Source: Brucella rhizosphaerae
Lineage (GTDB): Bacteria > Pseudomonadota > Alphaproteobacteria > Rhizobiales > Rhizobiaceae
NCBI RefSeq assembly: GCF_002252475.1
Contig: NZ_NNRK01000034.1
Coordinates: 434,001-498,000 of the forward strand
Length of the DNA: 64,000 bases
Reading direction: 5' to 3'
The position numbers were made by a program, and so were the translations under genes. The notes under the pieces were generated by a model. It made no database searches. It saw only the letters and a list, made by a program, of their open reading frames with translations, and was not told where the DNA came from. Below, in pieces: positions 18,882-31,563 of this stretch (positions within the stretch are counted from its first letter, which is position 1; each line of letters opens with the position of its first letter).

Positions 18882-19734
18882 CATGACAACTTCGATGCGC
18901 AGTGCGGTGACGGAAAGTCTGCCGACAAGAATACTCCTGATTGGCATAGCACTGGTGTTTCTGGCGCTTTTCCTCATTCTGCCGGTGGTTGCGGTCTTTG
19001 TGGAGGCTTTCCGCAAGGGGACGGAAGAGTATTTTACAGCACTCGTCGAGCCGGACGCCTGGGCGGCCATCAGGTTGACCTTGCTTGTTGCGGCAATATC
19101 CGTGCCGGTCAATCTGGTGTTTGGTGTGGCTGCGGCCTGGGCGATCGCCAAATTCGAGTTCAAAGGAAAGGCAGTTCTGACGACACTGATCGATCTGCCA
19201 TTTTCGATATCGCCGGTTATTTCCGGTCTTGTTTTTGTGCTGCTGTTTGCAAGTCATGGACTACTGGGGCCATGGCTGTCGAGCCACAATATCCAGATAC
19301 TCTTTGCCGTGCCCGGTATTGTGCTGGCAACGCTCTTTGTGACCTTTCCTTTTGTGGCACGCGAACTTATTCCGCTGATGCAGGAACAGGGCAGCGGCGA
19401 TGAGGAAGCAGCAATTTCTTTGGGTGCAAATGGATGGCAGACCTTCCGTTATGTCACCCTGCCCAATATCAAATGGGGGCTTCTTTACGGCGTTCTGCTG
19501 TGTAACGCGCGGGCGATGGGCGAATTCGGGGCGGTTTCTGTGGTGTCTGGCCATATTCGCGGTCTTACGAACACGATGCCGTTGCACGTTGAAATCCTCT
19601 ATAACGAGTATAATTTCGTCGCGGCATTCGCAGTCGCCTCACTACTGGCGTTGCTTGCACTGGTGACCCTGGCGCTAAAAGCAATCCTTGAGCTGCGTTA
19701 CGGCAATGAACTGGCTGGCGGTAACGGGCATTAA
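18865..19734 (+). CDS. cysW: Sulfate ABC transporter permease CysW
   Basis: 289-residue second permease of the sulfate importer. It has about six membrane helices, an EAA loop in GSGDEEAAISLGANGWQTFRYVTLPNIKWGLLYG, and the CysW signature NARAMGEFGAVSVVSGHIRG. FSISPVISGLVFVLLFASHGLLGPWL marks the central helices. It overlaps cysT by 17 bases. Internal ATGs a few codons in (AMANDM) are alternative starts. The gap to cysA is about 75 bases. Confidence 0.96.
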   Translation: MAMANDMTTSMRSAVTESLPTRILLIGIALVFLALFLILPVVAVFVEAFRKGTEEYFTALVEPDAWAAIRLTLLVAAISVPVNLVFGVAAAWAIAKFEFKGKAVLTTLIDLPFSISPVISGLVFVLLFASHGLLGPWLSSHNIQILFAVPGIVLATLFVTFPFVARELIPLMQEQGSGDEEAAISLGANGWQTFRYVTLPNIKWGLLYGVLLCNARAMGEFGAVSVVSGHIRGLTNTMPLHVEILYNEYNFVAAFAVASLLALLALVTLALKAILELRYGNELAGGNGH

Positions 19735-19809
19735 TAATTAGATTACATACAAGAGAATAAGCCGCCCGAGCTTTGGCTTCGCAGTTGGCGGTTGGGGAAA
19801 GGATTGGGA

Positions 19810-20901
19810 ATGGAAGTTCGTGTCGCCGGTGTGCGTAAAGAGTTTGCTCGCTTTCCGGCATTGCATAATGTGTCGCTCGACATCCGTTCAAGCGAGTTGA
19901 TTGCTCTGCTCGGACCGTCTGGCTCGGGCAAGACTACCTTGTTGCGCCTGATTGCCGGTCTGGAAAAGCCGACCGAGGGGGCTATTTATTTTGGTGAAGA
20001 GGATGCTTCGCACAAAAGTGTGCAGGAGCGTAATGTCGGTTTCGTGTTCCAGCACTATGCGCTGTTTCGCCATATGACGGTTGCCGAGAATATCGGTTTC
20101 GGTTTGAAAGTTCGCCCGGGCAACACCCGTCCAGCCAGCGCCGAGATTAAGCGCCGCGCGCTTGAATTGCTTGATCTTGTGCAGTTGAAGGGTCTCGAAG
20201 ACCGCTATCCATCACAACTTTCCGGTGGTCAGCGCCAGCGCGTGGCTCTTGCCCGCGCCATGGCGATCGAGCCGAAAGTTCTGCTTCTCGATGAACCGTT
20301 CGGAGCGCTCGACGCACAGGTTCGCAAGGAGCTGCGTCGCTGGCTGCGCGAAATCCATGACAAGACGGGTCATACGACTGTGTTTGTTACTCATGATCAG
20401 GATGAAGCGCTGGAACTTGCTGATCGGGTGGTGGTGATGAGCCAGGGGCGCATCGAGCAGATTGGCACACCCGACGAAGTTTATGATACGCCCAATTCGC
20501 CGTTCGTTTATGGCTTCATTGGTGAATCCAGTACTCTGCCTGTGCGCATTGAAAAGGGTGAACTCTGGCTGGCCGACCGTAATATTGGTCTGACGGTCGA
20601 TGGTGCCACGGATGGCGAAGCACGGTTGTTTTTCCGCCCGCATGATGTTGAGTTGCTCGACGGTTGCGGCGGCTGCATTGCGGGTACAGTCGTTGCAAGC
20701 CGCAGATCTGGCGGCAAACGGCGCGTGGAACTTGAAATAGGCGGTGCGCGCGAGCGTGTCGAGATCGAAATACCGGCCGAACATCCGGCTTCGGAAAAAA
20801 GCCGCATCGCTTTCCGTCCGCGCTATTGGCAGGTTTTCGGAAATGATGATGTGACCGATGCAGTTAAAAGCCCTGCGGTTCTCGCCAGGGAACATTCATA
20901 G
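19810..20901 (+). CDS. cysA: Sulfate/thiosulfate import ATP-binding protein CysA
   Basis: ATPase that drives sulfate import with CysT and CysW. The ATG at 19810 gives 363 residues and follows a ggggaaaggattggga purine tract; an in-frame upstream ATG at 19792 is less likely. Walker A is [11 protein letters not shown], the signature [14 protein letters not shown], Walker [13 protein letters not shown], and the H-loop [12 protein letters not shown]. The C-terminal 120 residues form the TOBE-like regulatory domain ([10 protein letters not shown], then [16 protein letters not shown]). Last gene of the operon, followed by a terminator. Confidence 0.96.
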   Translation: MEVRVAGVRKEFARFPALHNVSLDIRSSELIALLGPSGSGKTTLLRLIAGLEKPTEGAIYFGEEDASHKSVQERNVGFVFQHYALFRHMTVAENIGFGLKVRPGNTRPASAEIKRRALELLDLVQLKGLEDRYPSQLSGGQRQRVALARAMAIEPKVLLLDEPFGALDAQVRKELRRWLREIHDKTGHTTVFVTHDQDEALELADRVVVMSQGRIEQIGTPDEVYDTPNSPFVYGFIGESSTLPVRIEKGELWLADRNIGLTVDGATDGEARLFFRPHDVELLDGCGGCIAGTVVASRRSGGKRRVELEIGGARERVEIEIPAEHPASEKSRIAFRPRYWQVFGNDDVTDAVKSPAVLAREHS

Positions 20902-20933
20902 TTTAGACCAGCCCGACGGGCAGCTATCAGTGC

Positions 20934-20970
20934 GACATCCGCGTTTTATGTTTGATGCGGATGTCTTTTT
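20934..20970 (+). terminator. Terminator of the sulfate operon
   Basis: Nine-base perfect arms gacatccgc (20934-20942) and gcggatgtc (20957-20965) followed by a run of five or more T, 32 bases after the cysA stop. Confidence 0.85.
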
Positions 20971-21439
20971 GTCTTTTGAGGCTGATGGTGGTCTGATTCT
21001 GACATTCGCATCGTCTGTTACATACGCGGGACAAGTGCCGAAATCCGAATGATCCCCGGCAAGTTTATGAATTTAGTGGATTTTTCGAAACTGACGTTTG
21101 GAGTAACCTCTCCGCCGACTGGAGCTTAAACGTCCAGCCGAGCCACATGGCATTTTCGCAATCTGTTACGTAGAGTAGTATTATTCTTATTTTCAGTATG
21201 TTAGGGTTGCAAAAGGCGCATATTTTATAACGCAACATTAATGTTCGGAAAGAATTGTGCGTTGCGATTCAAACGGTTTGAATATCAGCACAACCCGTTG
21301 TCGCATTTTGGCCAAATGATATCGACATTCAGGGAACCGAATACGGATACTGTCGTTCCCCTGAGATGAAAATTCTAAGTGCATTCAGTATCCGCCCGCC
21401 GCATTTAACTTATTCCCTTCGGAAAGGCTGTTAAGGCAC
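20971..21439. other. Leader/promoter region of cgs
   Basis: About 470 bases without a convincing gene. AT-rich around 21180-21240. Near the 3' end two overlapping dyads are seen: gggaac (21332-21337) with gttccc (21355-21360), and cggatactg (21344-21352) with cagtatccg (21386-21394). The left arm of the second lies in the loop of the first. Confidence 0.5.
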
Positions 21440-24400
21440 ATGCCGGAATTGTCTTCTTCGCCGTCTAATTCGTCCATTGCCGATCGCAAGACTTCGGATC
21501 AGATTCCGCCCGAACAACCTTCTCCGATACGTGCTCTTTATAAAAGCGAGGATGAGCTGCGAGAACTCGCGGCCACCGTTGCACGTGGGGAAGAGCTGGA
21601 ATTGCCCGGCTATCAGGCTTTTGAGTTCGATCAGCGCCTGTCTGAAAATGGCAAGCTGATCCTGCATGCTTACCGTTCGTCCGATGCGGCTTCTCGCGCA
21701 GGCGAGACGATAACGCCGGCAGCGCAGTGGCTTCTCGATAATCATTATCAGATCGACAAGACGGTCCAGCAGACACGTCGCGATTTGCCGCGCAAGTTCA
21801 TTCGCCAGCTGCCGCCTTATGCGGCTCGTGTTGAAAAATATCAGGACATGCCGCGTATATTCGCGCTGGCATGGCTTTATGTTGCCCATACTGACAGCAA
21901 TTTCTCGCTGAAATCGCTGACAGCACTCGTTCAGGGCTTTCAGACGGTCGAGCCGTTAAAGATTGGTGAGCTGTGGGCGCTGCCATCAGCTGTGCGCTAT
22001 TTCCTTATCGAGAATGCGCGTCGTCTGGCGCTGCGCGTTGATCGCGCGCGCAATATGCGCAATCTCGCAAATACCGCCGCAGATCGCATCGTTGTTGCGG
22101 CTGATGGGGATGAGCTCGACACGGTTCTCGCGCAATATGCGCAAGCCGCACGCGACAGCACATTTGCCACGCATCTGCTCTATCGCCTGCGCAGCGCCTC
22201 GACCGACACATCGGCCGCGGCAAGCTGGCTTGAGCACATTCTTGAGCAGGAAGGCAGCAATCCCGAAGACGCTATCGTTGAAGAACATGCCCGGCAGTCG
22301 ACGGGCGGCGTCACGATGGGCAATGCCATTCGCAGCCTCAAAACCATCGATGATATCGATTGGGAAACCTGGTTTGAAACCGTCAATGAAGTCGATGCGA
22401 TCCTGCGCGATCACAGCGATTTCGAGCTTCTGGATTTCCGTTCGCGCAACGCCTATCGCGTGACGATTGAAAAGCTCGCTCGTTTTTCGAATATGAGCGA
22501 AATCGACATCACCTGGGCTGCACTCAAGCTTGCGGAAGACAGCAGGTCCGCCGGACCAGCAGATGCCAACGGCACCGAAGGCAAAGGCTCTATCGCCTAT
22601 TATCTTTCAGGCGAGGGGCGTTCCGAGCTTGAAAAGGTTTGCGGCTACAAGGCGCCATTCGGCGTCAAAGTCCTTCGTTTCTATCGTAATCTGGGCCTAT
22701 TGGGCTTTTTCATCCCAACGGCCATTTTCACGATTCTGATCCTTCTGACGGTCAATTACTGCATGAGCAGAGCAGGCCTTTCGGCTGATCTGCGTACCCT
22801 GTTCACGCTGCTCGCACTTTTCCCGGCAATGGACGCGTCTTATTCGCTGTTCAATGCGCTGGTGCCGTGGTTCGTGCAGCCGACGCGCCTGATCGGCTTT
22901 GAATATAAAGAAGGTTTGCCCATTGAGGCGCGCACGCTTGTTGCCGTGCCGACGCTTATCAATTCGCGTGATTCCATCGATGAACAAATCCGCAATCTCG
23001 AAGTCCATTATCTGACCAATCCACGTGGCGAGATTTATTTCGCACTCGTCAGCGACTGGGTGGATGGCAAGCAGGAAATCACGCCTGCGGATATGGAAAT
23101 ATACGAATATGCGCGTGATGAAGTTGCCAAGCTGAATGAACACTATACCGGCGGCGAACAACCGCGTTTCTTCCTGCTTCACCGCCGTCGTCTGTTTAAT
23201 GAAAAACAGAGCTGCTGGATGGGCTGGGAGCGCAAGCGCGGCAAACTTCATGAGCTGAACCTGCTGCTGCGTGGCGATCAGGATACGAGCTTCTTCCCAC
23301 CGGACGAGCGCCTGCCGAAAGACGTCAAATTCGTCATGACGCTGGACGCGGATACGCGACTGACGCCAGAATCGGTCACCAACCTTGTTGGCAAGCTCAG
23401 CCATCCATTGAACCGTCCGGTTTTCGATGAGAAAACCGGTAAGGTCGTTCGTGGTTATGGCATTTTGCAGCCGCGCGTGACGCCATCGCTGACAACAGGC
23501 GACGAAGCTTCGTTCCTGCAGCGTGTTTTCTCGGTTAATCGCGGCATCGATCCATACGTTTTCGCCGTTTCAGATTCGTATCAGGACCTGCTCGGTGAAG
23601 GCAGTTTCACGGGTAAGGGCCTCTACGACATTGATGCTTTTGAGATCGCGTTGAAAGGCCGGGTGCCGGAAAACACGCTTCTCAGCCACGATCTGCTCGA
23701 AGGCGGTTATGCCCGTGCAGCACTCGTCAGCGATGTCGAAGTCGTAGAAGATTATCCAACCGGCTATAATGTGGACGTGTCGCGCCATCACCGTTGGGCG
23801 CGTGGCGACTGGCAGCTTCTGCCATGGCTGTTTTCGACAGGCCGTGGTGTCAGCGCGATCACACGCTGGAAAATGGTTGATAATCTGCGTCGTTCGCTCA
23901 ATCCTATTCTGTGGCTGGTTGCGGCCATTATCGGCTGGAGCGTGCTGCCAATCGGACCAGCTGCTGTCTGGCAGGGCTTCCTGATCATCAGCATGTTTGT
24001 GGCGCCGACCTTTGGCATCGTCACCAATCTTATTCCGTCAAATATGGACTATTCGCTCAAAGGCCATGCGCAGTCGGTTCTGACCGATATTGCACTGGGC
24101 ACGGCGGACGTGGCCCTGCGCACGACCTTCATTGCGCATTCTGCATTCCTGATGGCTGATGCGATTGCACGTACGATTTATCGCCTGTTTGTCTCGCGTC
24201 GCAATTTGCTCGAATGGCGTACAGCGGCACAGGCGAAGTCCGCCCCCGACACACTTCTGTTCTATTTCCAGATGATGTGGCCAGCTATTGTCATTGCGGG
24301 CATTGCGATTTTCATGCCGCTGGCTGCTCAAAGCCATGCTGCAATGATTGCAGCACCTTTCGCTGTGATCTGGTTTGCCTCGCCCTTGATTGCCTGGCTC

Positions 24401-27400
24401 GTCAGCCGTTCTGCCAAGCCGCAGGACACGCTGGAAGTATTGTCCTCCGACAAGTCGGCTCTTCGCCGTTATGCACGCCGCACCTGGCGTTATTTCGCCG
24501 AATTCACGAATGAGGAAAACAATCATCTTCCGCCGGACAACTTCCAGGAAGATCCAGCTCCGATTGTTGCGCAGCGTACGTCGCCAACCAATATCGGCGT
24601 TTATTTTCTCTCGGTGATTGCGGCGCGTGACTTTGGCTGGATTGGCTTTACCGAGACGCTTGATCGCGTTGCGGCCACCGTCAACACGGTTGAGAAGATG
24701 GAGAAATATCAGGGCCATCTCTATAACTGGTATGAGACCAATACGCTGACGCCGATGCGTCCGCTCTACGTGTCTGCCGTGGATAGTGGCAATCTCGCTG
24801 GACATCTTGTGACGCTCTCGTCGGCGCTGGAAGAATGGGCAGAAGCACCATCGGTTTATCTCCAGGCCGATCTCGACGGTATTCTCGACGTCAACGATGT
24901 GCTTGAGGAAACGATTGCGGGCATCCCGGATGATCGCCGTATCCTGCGGCCATTGCGCCGTCGTCTGGAAGAGCGGATCGCCAATTTCCGTCGTGCTGTG
25001 CGCACCATCAAGGAAGAGCCGGAAACGGCATCCTTCCGCACCATCAATCTGTCGCTTTTCGCGACCGATATTGTGCGCCTGATGGAAGAACTCGACAGCG
25101 AGATCGAAACCCCTGCAAGTGCGGAAGCGCGCGAGTGGGCCTATATTCTCGTTGAAACCTGCAAGGCCCATACCGACGACTCGATGGGCGAGCACAACAC
25201 GGACGAGTTGCGAGAACGCCTGCGTGATCTTGCATCACGGTCGCGTCAGCTGGCCTTTGACATGCAGTTCGGCTTCCTTGAGCGCAAAGAGCGTCGGCTT
25301 CTGTCGATCGGCTTCCGCGTGCAGGAAAACGAGCTGGATGAAAGCTGCTACGATCTTCTGGCATCAGAAGCCCGTCTTGCGAGTTTGTTTGCCATTGCCA
25401 AGGGCGACGTGCCGGTTGAACATTGGTTCAAGCTTGGCCGTCTTCTGGTGCCGGTCGGCTGGAAGGGCGCTCTGCTCTCCTGGTCCGGATCGATGTTCGA
25501 ATATCTGATGCCGCCGCTGGTTATGTCCGAGCCACTTGGTTCGTTGCTTGATCAGACCAACAAGCTCGTTGTGCAGCGCCAGATCGATTACGCGACTTCG
25601 CGTGGACTGCCATGGGGTATTTCGGAAGCGGCATTCAATGCGCGTGACGCGCATATGAATTACCAGTATTCGAACTTTGGTGTACCGAACCTCGGCCTTC
25701 AGCGTGGCCTGTCGCGTAACGCGGTTATCGCGCCCTATGCAAGCTTGCTGGCATCCCAGTACCAGCCTGCCGCAGCCGTCGCCAATCTGAAGCGTCTGGA
25801 AAAGCTCGGTGCTCTTGGTCGCTATGGTTTCCACGATTCCGTGGACTTCACGCCATCGCGTGTTCGCGAAGGTGAAACCTGTGCGGTGGTGAAAAACTAT
25901 TATGCCCACCACCATGGCATGTCGATTATCGCGGTCAATAACGTGATCTTCGAAGGCCGCATGCGTGAACGCTTCCATTCCGATCCGGTGATCGAAGCAG
26001 CTGAACTGCTGTTGCAGGAAAAGGCACCGCGCGAAATTCCGATGATCTATGCGAAGACGGAAAATCCGATGCGCGTGGATTCGGGCGGTTTCGACGATGC
26101 GCCGATGCGTATTATCGATGTGCCGTTCAAGGCTCCACGCACAACGCATATGATGTCGAATGGCCAGTATGCGCTGATGGTAACGGCGAATGGCTCCGGC
26201 TACAGCCGCTGGCACAATTGGGACATCACCCGTTTCCATGCCGATGCGTCGGAAGACTTGCAGGGCACGTTCCTGTTCCTGCGCGACATGGAAAGCGGAT
26301 ACTGGTGGTCTGCGACGGGCGAGCCGGTACGCAATCCTGAAGAAGAAACCAAGACTGTCTTCACTGAAGACAAGGCGGAGTTCTACAAGACTGCCGGTGA
26401 CATCAAAACGGTCATGGAAGTGATCGTTTCGTCAGAATCTGATGGTGAAGGCCGCAGGCTCGATATCATCAACACCAGTGCGCGTGATCGCGTGATTGAA
26501 GTCACGTCCTATTCCGAACTGGTGTTGACTGATAGCGACAGCGATGCAGCGCATCCGGCTTTTGCCAAGATGTTTGTTGAAACCGAAATTGCGGACAATG
26601 GTTCAACCATTTATGCGAAACGTCGCAAACGCGCACCGTCCGATCCCGATATTCACGTCGCGCATTTTGTGACGGATTTGTCTGGCTCTGTTCGAGAAAC
26701 GGAAGTCGAAACCGACCGTCGTGCTTTCATCGGTCGTGGTCGCTCACTCCGCGATGCCGCAGCCTTTGATGATGGTGCAACCTTCACCGGAAGCCAGGGC
26801 TGTGTGCTTGATCCGATAGCATCGGTACGCACACGCGTTCGCGTTCCTGCGCATAAGAAGGTCAGCCTTGTTTTCTGGACCTTTGCAGGTGGAAGTCGCG
26901 ATGCGGTTGAACATGCGGTCTCGATGCATCGTCATCCGGAAACCTTTGCGCGCGAATACTCGCTGTCATGGACGAGTTCGCAGGTGCAGCTCTATCATAT
27001 CGGCATCAAGCCAGCCGAAGCTGCTGACTATCAGAAGGTTGCAGCCTATCTGCTTTATCCTGAACGCACCTTGCGTCAGCCACCCGAAACGATAGCAAGC
27101 GGCCTTGGCAAGCAGTCTGATCTCTGGCCGATGTCGATCTCGGGCGATTATCCGGTCTTTGCCCTTCGCATCGATAACGAAGCCGATCTTGATGTGCTGC
27201 GTGGCGTGCTGCGCGCGCAGGAATACTGGCGCAGCAAGGGCCTGACCGTTGACGTTGTTGCGGTCAATGAACGCGCATTCTCCTATGCGCAGGATACGCA
27301 ACGCGCCATTGACTGGATCGTTGAAGGCTTCCGCGCTCGTGGCGGCGGACAGCCGCATATCTTTGCGGTTCGTCGTGATCAGATGAGTGAAGAAAGCTAC

Positions 27401-30043
27401 AACACGCTTCTGGCTTCTGCTCGCATCGTGATGCATGCACAGAACGGTTCTCTTGCCGAACAGCTGCGCCGTAGCGAGGAAATCACGGTTGATCTTGCCG
27501 CGCGTAGCGACGCCAAAACACCGGCTACTGCTCAGCAGGGTTTGGGTGCCGCAGGGCTTGCACCTATTGCACTTGAGCGCGGCACGGAAGAGCGTCGTCT
27601 GATTGCAAAGCCAAAGCCAGTCACGCGTCCCGCACCAACGGGCGATGATCTCCAGTTCTGGAACGGCTATGGCGGTTTTGCCGAGGATGGCAGCTATGTG
27701 GTGCGGATCAATAATCGCACGACCACGCCGCATCCTTGGATCAATGTCATCGCCAATCCGGATTTCGGGTTCCATGTTTCGGCCGAAGGATCGGCCTTCA
27801 CCTGGGCTGGCAACAGCCGCGATTATCAGCTCACCCCTTGGGCGAATGATCCGGTTACAAACCGTCCGGGCGAGGCTATCTATATCCTTGATCGTGAAAC
27901 GGGCCGCAGCTTTGCACCGACGGCAAATGTCCTGCGCGATGAAGCTGTCACCTATGAAGCGCGCCATAGCCATGGCTATACGACCTTTGCGGCACAGCAT
28001 GGTGAACTTGCGCTGGAACTCACCCATATTGTCGATGCCGAAAAGCCGGTTCGACTTTCGCGTCTGACGATTACCAATAAGGGCCGGTCGAAGCGCAAGC
28101 TGCGTGTCTATGGTTATGTCGAATGGGTTCTGGGCAATGCCCGCGCCAAGAATGTGCCTTTCATCGTGCCGTCGCAGGATGAAGAACTCGGTGCGCTCTT
28201 TGCAGGCAATCCATATCATCCCGACAAGTCCGGTCAGGTGGCATTCTTTGCCGCAACTGAAAAACCGCAATCGGTTACTGCCGACCGTGGCGAGTTCATC
28301 GGTTCGACAGGATCGGTCGACAAGCCGGAAGTTGTGCTAGCTGGCAAGGCGCTTTCAGGCACAGTTGAAGCAGGACGCGATCCATGTGCGGCGCTGGCGC
28401 TTGATATTGAGGTTGGTCCGGGCGAAAGCCGCGAACTGGTCTTCCTGCTCGGCAATGCTGCCGATCAGGAACAGGCAAAAGCGCTCGTCGCAGAAAGCCG
28501 CAAGGTATCTTTCGATGACAAACTCAATGCTGCTCGCAAGCATTGGGAGGGGCTGTTCAGTCGCGTTCAGGTCAAGACACCGGATCCCGCATTCGATCTG
28601 CTGATCAATGGCTGGCTGCCATATCAGGCGATCGCCTGCCGTATATGGGCACGTGCTGCCTTCTATCAGGCAAGTGGCGCCTTCGGCTTCCGCGACCAGT
28701 TGCAGGATACGCTATCGCTTCTGCTCATTGATCCGTCATTGGCTCGTGCGCAGATCCTCAATGCGGCCTCGCGTCAGTTCCCGGAAGGCGACGTACAGCA
28801 TTGGTGGTTGCCGGCGACGGGTGCTGGCGTGCGAACACTGATCTCCGACGATGTGGTCTGGCTTGGCTATGGCACATCGCTCTACGTGGAAACGACCGGT
28901 GATCGTGCAATTCTTGACGAGAAGCTGCCATTCCTTGAGGGCCGCAAGCTGGAAGAAGGCGAGCATGATGCGTTCTACGAGCCGCAAATCTCGAAGAACA
29001 CGGAAAGTCTCTATGAGCATTGTGCACTGGCGCTCGATCTTGCGATTGAACGTACTGGCAAACACGGTCTGCCGCTGATCCTGGGTGGCGACTGGAACGA
29101 TGGTATGAATCTGGTCGGCGTTAAGGGCGAAGGCGAAAGTGTGTGGCTCGGCTGGTTCCTTGCCTACACGCTGCGTCAGTTCATCCCGATAGCGGAATCA
29201 CGCAAGGATGCGAAACGCGCAAAAGCATGGGAGAAGCATCTCGATAGCCTGACCAAAGCGCTTGATCGCGATGGCTGGGACGGCGAATGGTATCGTCGTG
29301 GCTTCTTCGATAACGGTGCGCCGCTCGGCTCGAAAGACAGCGACGAATGTCAGATCGATGCTATCGCGCAGTCATGGAGCGTATTGTCTGGCGTTGCCGA
29401 TCCAAAGCGTTCGGAGCAGGCAATGGCTTCGCTTGAGAAATATCTGCTCGACGATCAGGGCGAATTGCTGCGTCTGTTCACACCGCCTTTTGACAAGACG
29501 GTGCAGGAGCCTGGCTACATCAAGGGCTATCCGCCCGGCGTTCGTGAGAATGGTGGTCAGTACACGCATGGTGCGACATGGGCCATTCTGGCACTGGCTC
29601 GCATGGGCAAGGCCGCAGAAGCGTGGCGTCTGTTCTCGCTCATCAGCCCGGTCAACCATGGACGCAATCCGGATGTCTACCGCGTTGAGCCCTATGTGAT
29701 TGCAGCCGACATCTATTCGGTCGAACCGCGTCGCGGACAAGGTGGCTGGACCTGGTACACAGGTTCTGCTGGCTGGTTCTACCGCGTGGCAACGGAAGGC
29801 ATTCTGGGGGTCACCAAGCGTGGCGACCGTCTGCATTTTGATCCCGCACTGCCACCTGAATGGGACGGTTATGAAGCTGATCTGCGCTTCGGAGATGCGA
29901 CCTATCACGTCAAGGTGGTGACAGGGGCCAAGACGAAAGCGATCAAGCTCAATGGGCGTAAAATCACCAAGCCCGATGAAGGGGTTGCGATCAAACCCGA
30001 TGGTGAACATGAGATCATTGTAGAGCTTCCCAAATCTGAATGA
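21440..30043 (+). CDS. cgs: Cyclic beta-1,2-glucan synthase
   Basis: Giant inner-membrane enzyme of 2867 residues, homologous to NdvB/ChvB and of the length I recall for Brucella Cgs. It makes periplasmic cyclic beta-1,2-glucan from UDP-glucose, which matters for osmoadaptation and host interaction. Order of parts: a helical N-terminal region; membrane helices near 410-475; a GT84 glycosyltransferase with DAD (636-638) and HHRWARGDW (from 783); more helices near 815-860 and 935-990. A glycoamylase-like domain follows at about 1300-1520 ([20 protein letters not shown], then YYAHHHGMS). Last come tandem carbohydrate-binding/GH94-type phosphorylase modules with GGDWNDG (2549-2555), thought to set glucan length. 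The frame is intact throughout. Long antisense open frames inside it are artefacts. A terminator follows at once. Confidence 0.98.
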   Translation: MPELSSSPSNSSIADRKTSDQIPPEQPSPIRALYKSEDELRELAATVARGEELELPGYQAFEFDQRLSENGKLILHAYRSSDAASRAGETITPAAQWLLDNHYQIDKTVQQTRRDLPRKFIRQLPPYAARVEKYQDMPRIFALAWLYVAHTDSNFSLKSLTALVQGFQTVEPLKIGELWALPSAVRYFLIENARRLALRVDRARNMRNLANTAADRIVVAADGDELDTVLAQYAQAARDSTFATHLLYRLRSASTDTSAAASWLEHILEQEGSNPEDAIVEEHARQSTGGVTMGNAIRSLKTIDDIDWETWFETVNEVDAILRDHSDFELLDFRSRNAYRVTIEKLARFSNMSEIDITWAALKLAEDSRSAGPADANGTEGKGSIAYYLSGEGRSELEKVCGYKAPFGVKVLRFYRNLGLLGFFIPTAIFTILILLTVNYCMSRAGLSADLRTLFTLLALFPAMDASYSLFNALVPWFVQPTRLIGFEYKEGLPIEARTLVAVPTLINSRDSIDEQIRNLEVHYLTNPRGEIYFALVSDWVDGKQEITPADMEIYEYARDEVAKLNEHYTGGEQPRFFLLHRRRLFNEKQSCWMGWERKRGKLHELNLLLRGDQDTSFFPPDERLPKDVKFVMTLDADTRLTPESVTNLVGKLSHPLNRPVFDEKTGKVVRGYGILQPRVTPSLTTGDEASFLQRVFSVNRGIDPYVFAVSDSYQDLLGEGSFTGKGLYDIDAFEIALKGRVPENTLLSHDLLEGGYARAALVSDVEVVEDYPTGYNVDVSRHHRWARGDWQLLPWLFSTGRGVSAITRWKMVDNLRRSLNPILWLVAAIIGWSVLPIGPAAVWQGFLIISMFVAPTFGIVTNLIPSNMDYSLKGHAQSVLTDIALGTADVALRTTFIAHSAFLMADAIARTIYRLFVSRRNLLEWRTAAQAKSAPDTLLFYFQMMWPAIVIAGIAIFMPLAAQSHAAMIAAPFAVIWFASPLIAWLVSRSAKPQDTLEVLSSDKSALRRYARRTWRYFAEFTNEENNHLPPDNFQEDPAPIVAQRTSPTNIGVYFLSVIAARDFGWIGFTETLDRVAATVNTVEKMEKYQGHLYNWYETNTLTPMRPLYVSAVDSGNLAGHLVTLSSALEEWAEAPSVYLQADLDGILDVNDVLEETIAGIPDDRRILRPLRRRLEERIANFRRAVRTIKEEPETASFRTINLSLFATDIVRLMEELDSEIETPASAEAREWAYILVETCKAHTDDSMGEHNTDELRERLRDLASRSRQLAFDMQFGFLERKERRLLSIGFRVQENELDESCYDLLASEARLASLFAIAKGDVPVEHWFKLGRLLVPVGWKGALLSWSGSMFEYLMPPLVMSEPLGSLLDQTNKLVVQRQIDYATSRGLPWGISEAAFNARDAHMNYQYSNFGVPNLGLQRGLSRNAVIAPYASLLASQYQPAAAVANLKRLEKLGALGRYGFHDSVDFTPSRVREGETCAVVKNYYAHHHGMSIIAVNNVIFEGRMRERFHSDPVIEAAELLLQEKAPREIPMIYAKTENPMRVDSGGFDDAPMRIIDVPFKAPRTTHMMSNGQYALMVTANGSGYSRWHNWDITRFHADASEDLQGTFLFLRDMESGYWWSATGEPVRNPEEETKTVFTEDKAEFYKTAGDIKTVMEVIVSSESDGEGRRLDIINTSARDRVIEVTSYSELVLTDSDSDAAHPAFAKMFVETEIADNGSTIYAKRRKRAPSDPDIHVAHFVTDLSGSVRETEVETDRRAFIGRGRSLRDAAAFDDGATFTGSQGCVLDPIASVRTRVRVPAHKKVSLVFWTFAGGSRDAVEHAVSMHRHPETFAREYSLSWTSSQVQLYHIGIKPAEAADYQKVAAYLLYPERTLRQPPETIASGLGKQSDLWPMSISGDYPVFALRIDNEADLDVLRGVLRAQEYWRSKGLTVDVVAVNERAFSYAQDTQRAIDWIVEGFRARGGGQPHIFAVRRDQMSEESYNTLLASARIVMHAQNGSLAEQLRRSEEITVDLAARSDAKTPATAQQGLGAAGLAPIALERGTEERRLIAKPKPVTRPAPTGDDLQFWNGYGGFAEDGSYVVRINNRTTTPHPWINVIANPDFGFHVSAEGSAFTWAGNSRDYQLTPWANDPVTNRPGEAIYILDRETGRSFAPTANVLRDEAVTYEARHSHGYTTFAAQHGELALELTHIVDAEKPVRLSRLTITNKGRSKRKLRVYGYVEWVLGNARAKNVPFIVPSQDEELGALFAGNPYHPDKSGQVAFFAATEKPQSVTADRGEFIGSTGSVDKPEVVLAGKALSGTVEAGRDPCAALALDIEVGPGESRELVFLLGNAADQEQAKALVAESRKVSFDDKLNAARKHWEGLFSRVQVKTPDPAFDLLINGWLPYQAIACRIWARAAFYQASGAFGFRDQLQDTLSLLLIDPSLARAQILNAASRQFPEGDVQHWWLPATGAGVRTLISDDVVWLGYGTSLYVETTGDRAILDEKLPFLEGRKLEEGEHDAFYEPQISKNTESLYEHCALALDLAIERTGKHGLPLILGGDWNDGMNLVGVKGEGESVWLGWFLAYTLRQFIPIAESRKDAKRAKAWEKHLDSLTKALDRDGWDGEWYRRGFFDNGAPLGSKDSDECQIDAIAQSWSVLSGVADPKRSEQAMASLEKYLLDDQGELLRLFTPPFDKTVQEPGYIKGYPPGVRENGGQYTHGATWAILALARMGKAAEAWRLFSLISPVNHGRNPDVYRVEPYVIAADIYSVEPRRGQGGWTWYTGSAGWFYRVATEGILGVTKRGDRLHFDPALPPEWDGYEADLRFGDATYHVKVVTGAKTKAIKLNGRKITKPDEGVAIKPDGEHEIIVELPKSE

Positions 30044-30050
30044 AGCATTT

Positions 30051-30080
30051 AAAAAGGCGGGTGAAAACCCGCCTTTTTCT
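30051..30080 (+). terminator. Terminator of cgs
   Basis: Perfect 10-11 bp arms (30051-30061 with 30067-30077) ending in a T-run, eight bases after the cgs stop. Confidence 0.93.
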
Positions 30081-30135
30081 TTGCTGTAATTCACCAGGGG
30101 TGATTGCAGCATATGCTCATGCAATGGAGGCCGTC

Positions 30136-31440
30136 ATGGCCAAAACCGATATCGCACGGCGCGTCTATAACCACACATGGAAGCTCGATCCGATTGTCCG
30201 CAGCCTGCTGGATACGGATTTTTACAAACTTCTGATGTTGCAGATGATCTGGGGTCTCTATCCCAAAGTGGATGCGACCTTCGCCCTTATCAATCGAACA
30301 ACCTCGGTGCGTCTTGCTGATGAGATCGATGAGGGTGAGCTGCGCGCGCAACTTGATCACGCGCGCACACTGCGTTTCAGCAAAAAGGAAATGATCTGGC
30401 TGGCGGGTAACAGCTTTTATGGCCGCAAGCAGATTTTCCAGCCGGAGTTTCTCAACTGGCTGCATGATTTCCAGCTTCCCGAATATGATTTGCGCCGCAA
30501 AGACGGTCAGTATGAGCTGCACTTTCATGGGCCATGGTCGCACACGACCATGTGGGAAATTCCAGCGCTTGCGATCATCAACGAGATGCGCTCACGTGCT
30601 GCAATGAAGAACCTTGGGCCTTTTTCACTCGATGTTCTTTATGCGCGCGCCAAAGCCAAGATGTGGAGCAAGGTCGAGCGGCTTCGTGAGTTGCCGGACC
30701 TCAAGATTTCGGATTTTGGCACCCGCCGCCGTCACTCATTCCTGTGGCAGCGCTGGTGTGTGGAAGCCCTGAAGGAAGGTATCGGCGGAGCATTCACCGG
30801 CACCAGCAATGTACTTCTGGCGATGGATAACGATCTTGAAGCGCTCGGCACCAATGCGCATGAATTGCCAATGGTGCTGGCAGCGCTTGCCAATACGGAT
30901 GATGAGTTGCGCAGCGCCCCTTATCGGGTGCTTCAGGATTGGAACCGCTATTATGGTGGTAATCTTCTGATTGTTCTGCCCGATGCTTTCGGCACGGCAG
31001 CGTTTTTGCGCAGTGCACCGGATTGGGTCGCCGACTGGACCGGCTTCCGTCCTGACAGCGCCCCGCCAATCGAAGGCGGCGAACGCATCATCGAATGGTG
31101 GAAGTCTCGCGGCAAAGACCCGCGCGAAAAACTGCTGATTTTCTCGGATGCTCTCGACGTTGACACAATCGAGCAAACCTATCGTCACTTCGAGGGTAGG
31201 GTCCGCATGAGTTTTGGTTGGGGCACGAACCTTACCAATGATTTTGCCGGTTGCGCGCCAACCACCATTCATGGCCTCAAAGCCATATCACTGGTTTGTA
31301 AGGTGATTGATGCCAACGGACGCCCGGCGGTCAAGCTTTCCGACAATCCGCAGAAGGCGACAGGCGATCCCAAGGAAGTTGAACGTTATCTCAATTTCTT
31401 TGGCAATGAAGAGCGTGTGGAGCAGCTCGTTCGCGTGTAA
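30136..31440 (+). CDS. pncB: Nicotinate phosphoribosyltransferase
   Basis: Salvages nicotinate to nicotinate mononucleotide for NAD synthesis. The ATG at 30136, with ggagg five bases upstream, gives 434 residues. The open frame extends back to 30040 across the cgs terminator, and that extension is rejected. Signatures: [17 protein letters not shown] near the N-terminus, [13 protein letters not shown] [13 protein letters not shown] with the catalytic histidine, GTSNVLLA, and the phosphate-binding [36 protein letters not shown]. It is probably transcribed separately from cgs. Confidence 0.96.
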   Translation: MAKTDIARRVYNHTWKLDPIVRSLLDTDFYKLLMLQMIWGLYPKVDATFALINRTTSVRLADEIDEGELRAQLDHARTLRFSKKEMIWLAGNSFYGRKQIFQPEFLNWLHDFQLPEYDLRRKDGQYELHFHGPWSHTTMWEIPALAIINEMRSRAAMKNLGPFSLDVLYARAKAKMWSKVERLRELPDLKISDFGTRRRHSFLWQRWCVEALKEGIGGAFTGTSNVLLAMDNDLEALGTNAHELPMVLAALANTDDELRSAPYRVLQDWNRYYGGNLLIVLPDAFGTAAFLRSAPDWVADWTGFRPDSAPPIEGGERIIEWWKSRGKDPREKLLIFSDALDVDTIEQTYRHFEGRVRMSFGWGTNLTNDFAGCAPTTIHGLKAISLVCKVIDANGRPAVKLSDNPQKATGDPKEVERYLNFFGNEERVEQLVRV

Positions 31441-31451
31441 TGAGCTGCGCG

Positions 31452-31504
31452 CGCAGAGCATATCCAGCAAAGTTGCGTAGCGGTTTTGCGTTGGATGATG
31501 CCAT
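31452..31504. repeat. Dispersed palindromic repeat (short copy)
   Basis: A cagagcatatccagcaaagt start followed by tgcgtagcggttttgcgttgga places this in the 'tttccagcaaaag' family also seen at 8751-8834 and 34226-34320. Confidence 0.6.
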
Positions 31505-31517
31505 AAACCAAACAGAT

Positions 31518-31563
31518 AAAGCGTTTCCCTTCGGTGCAATTAAAAAAGGGAAACGCTTTGGCT
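31518..31563. terminator. Terminator between pncB and the PhzF gene
   Basis: Perfect 13-bp arms aaagcgtttccct (31518-31530) and agggaaacgcttt (31547-31559) between convergent genes. Weak T-tract on the plus strand (ggcttta). Confidence 0.7.

Noticed and set aside
24038..28270. Leftward open frames of 385 and 434 codons inside cgs
   Set aside because: Antisense to the cgs coding frame, with odd composition and no recognisable domain; shadows of the real gene.
30040..30135. N-terminal extension of pncB by 32 residues
   Set aside because: It would start inside the end of cgs and cross its terminator; the ATG at 30136 has a good ribosome-binding site and gives the usual length.
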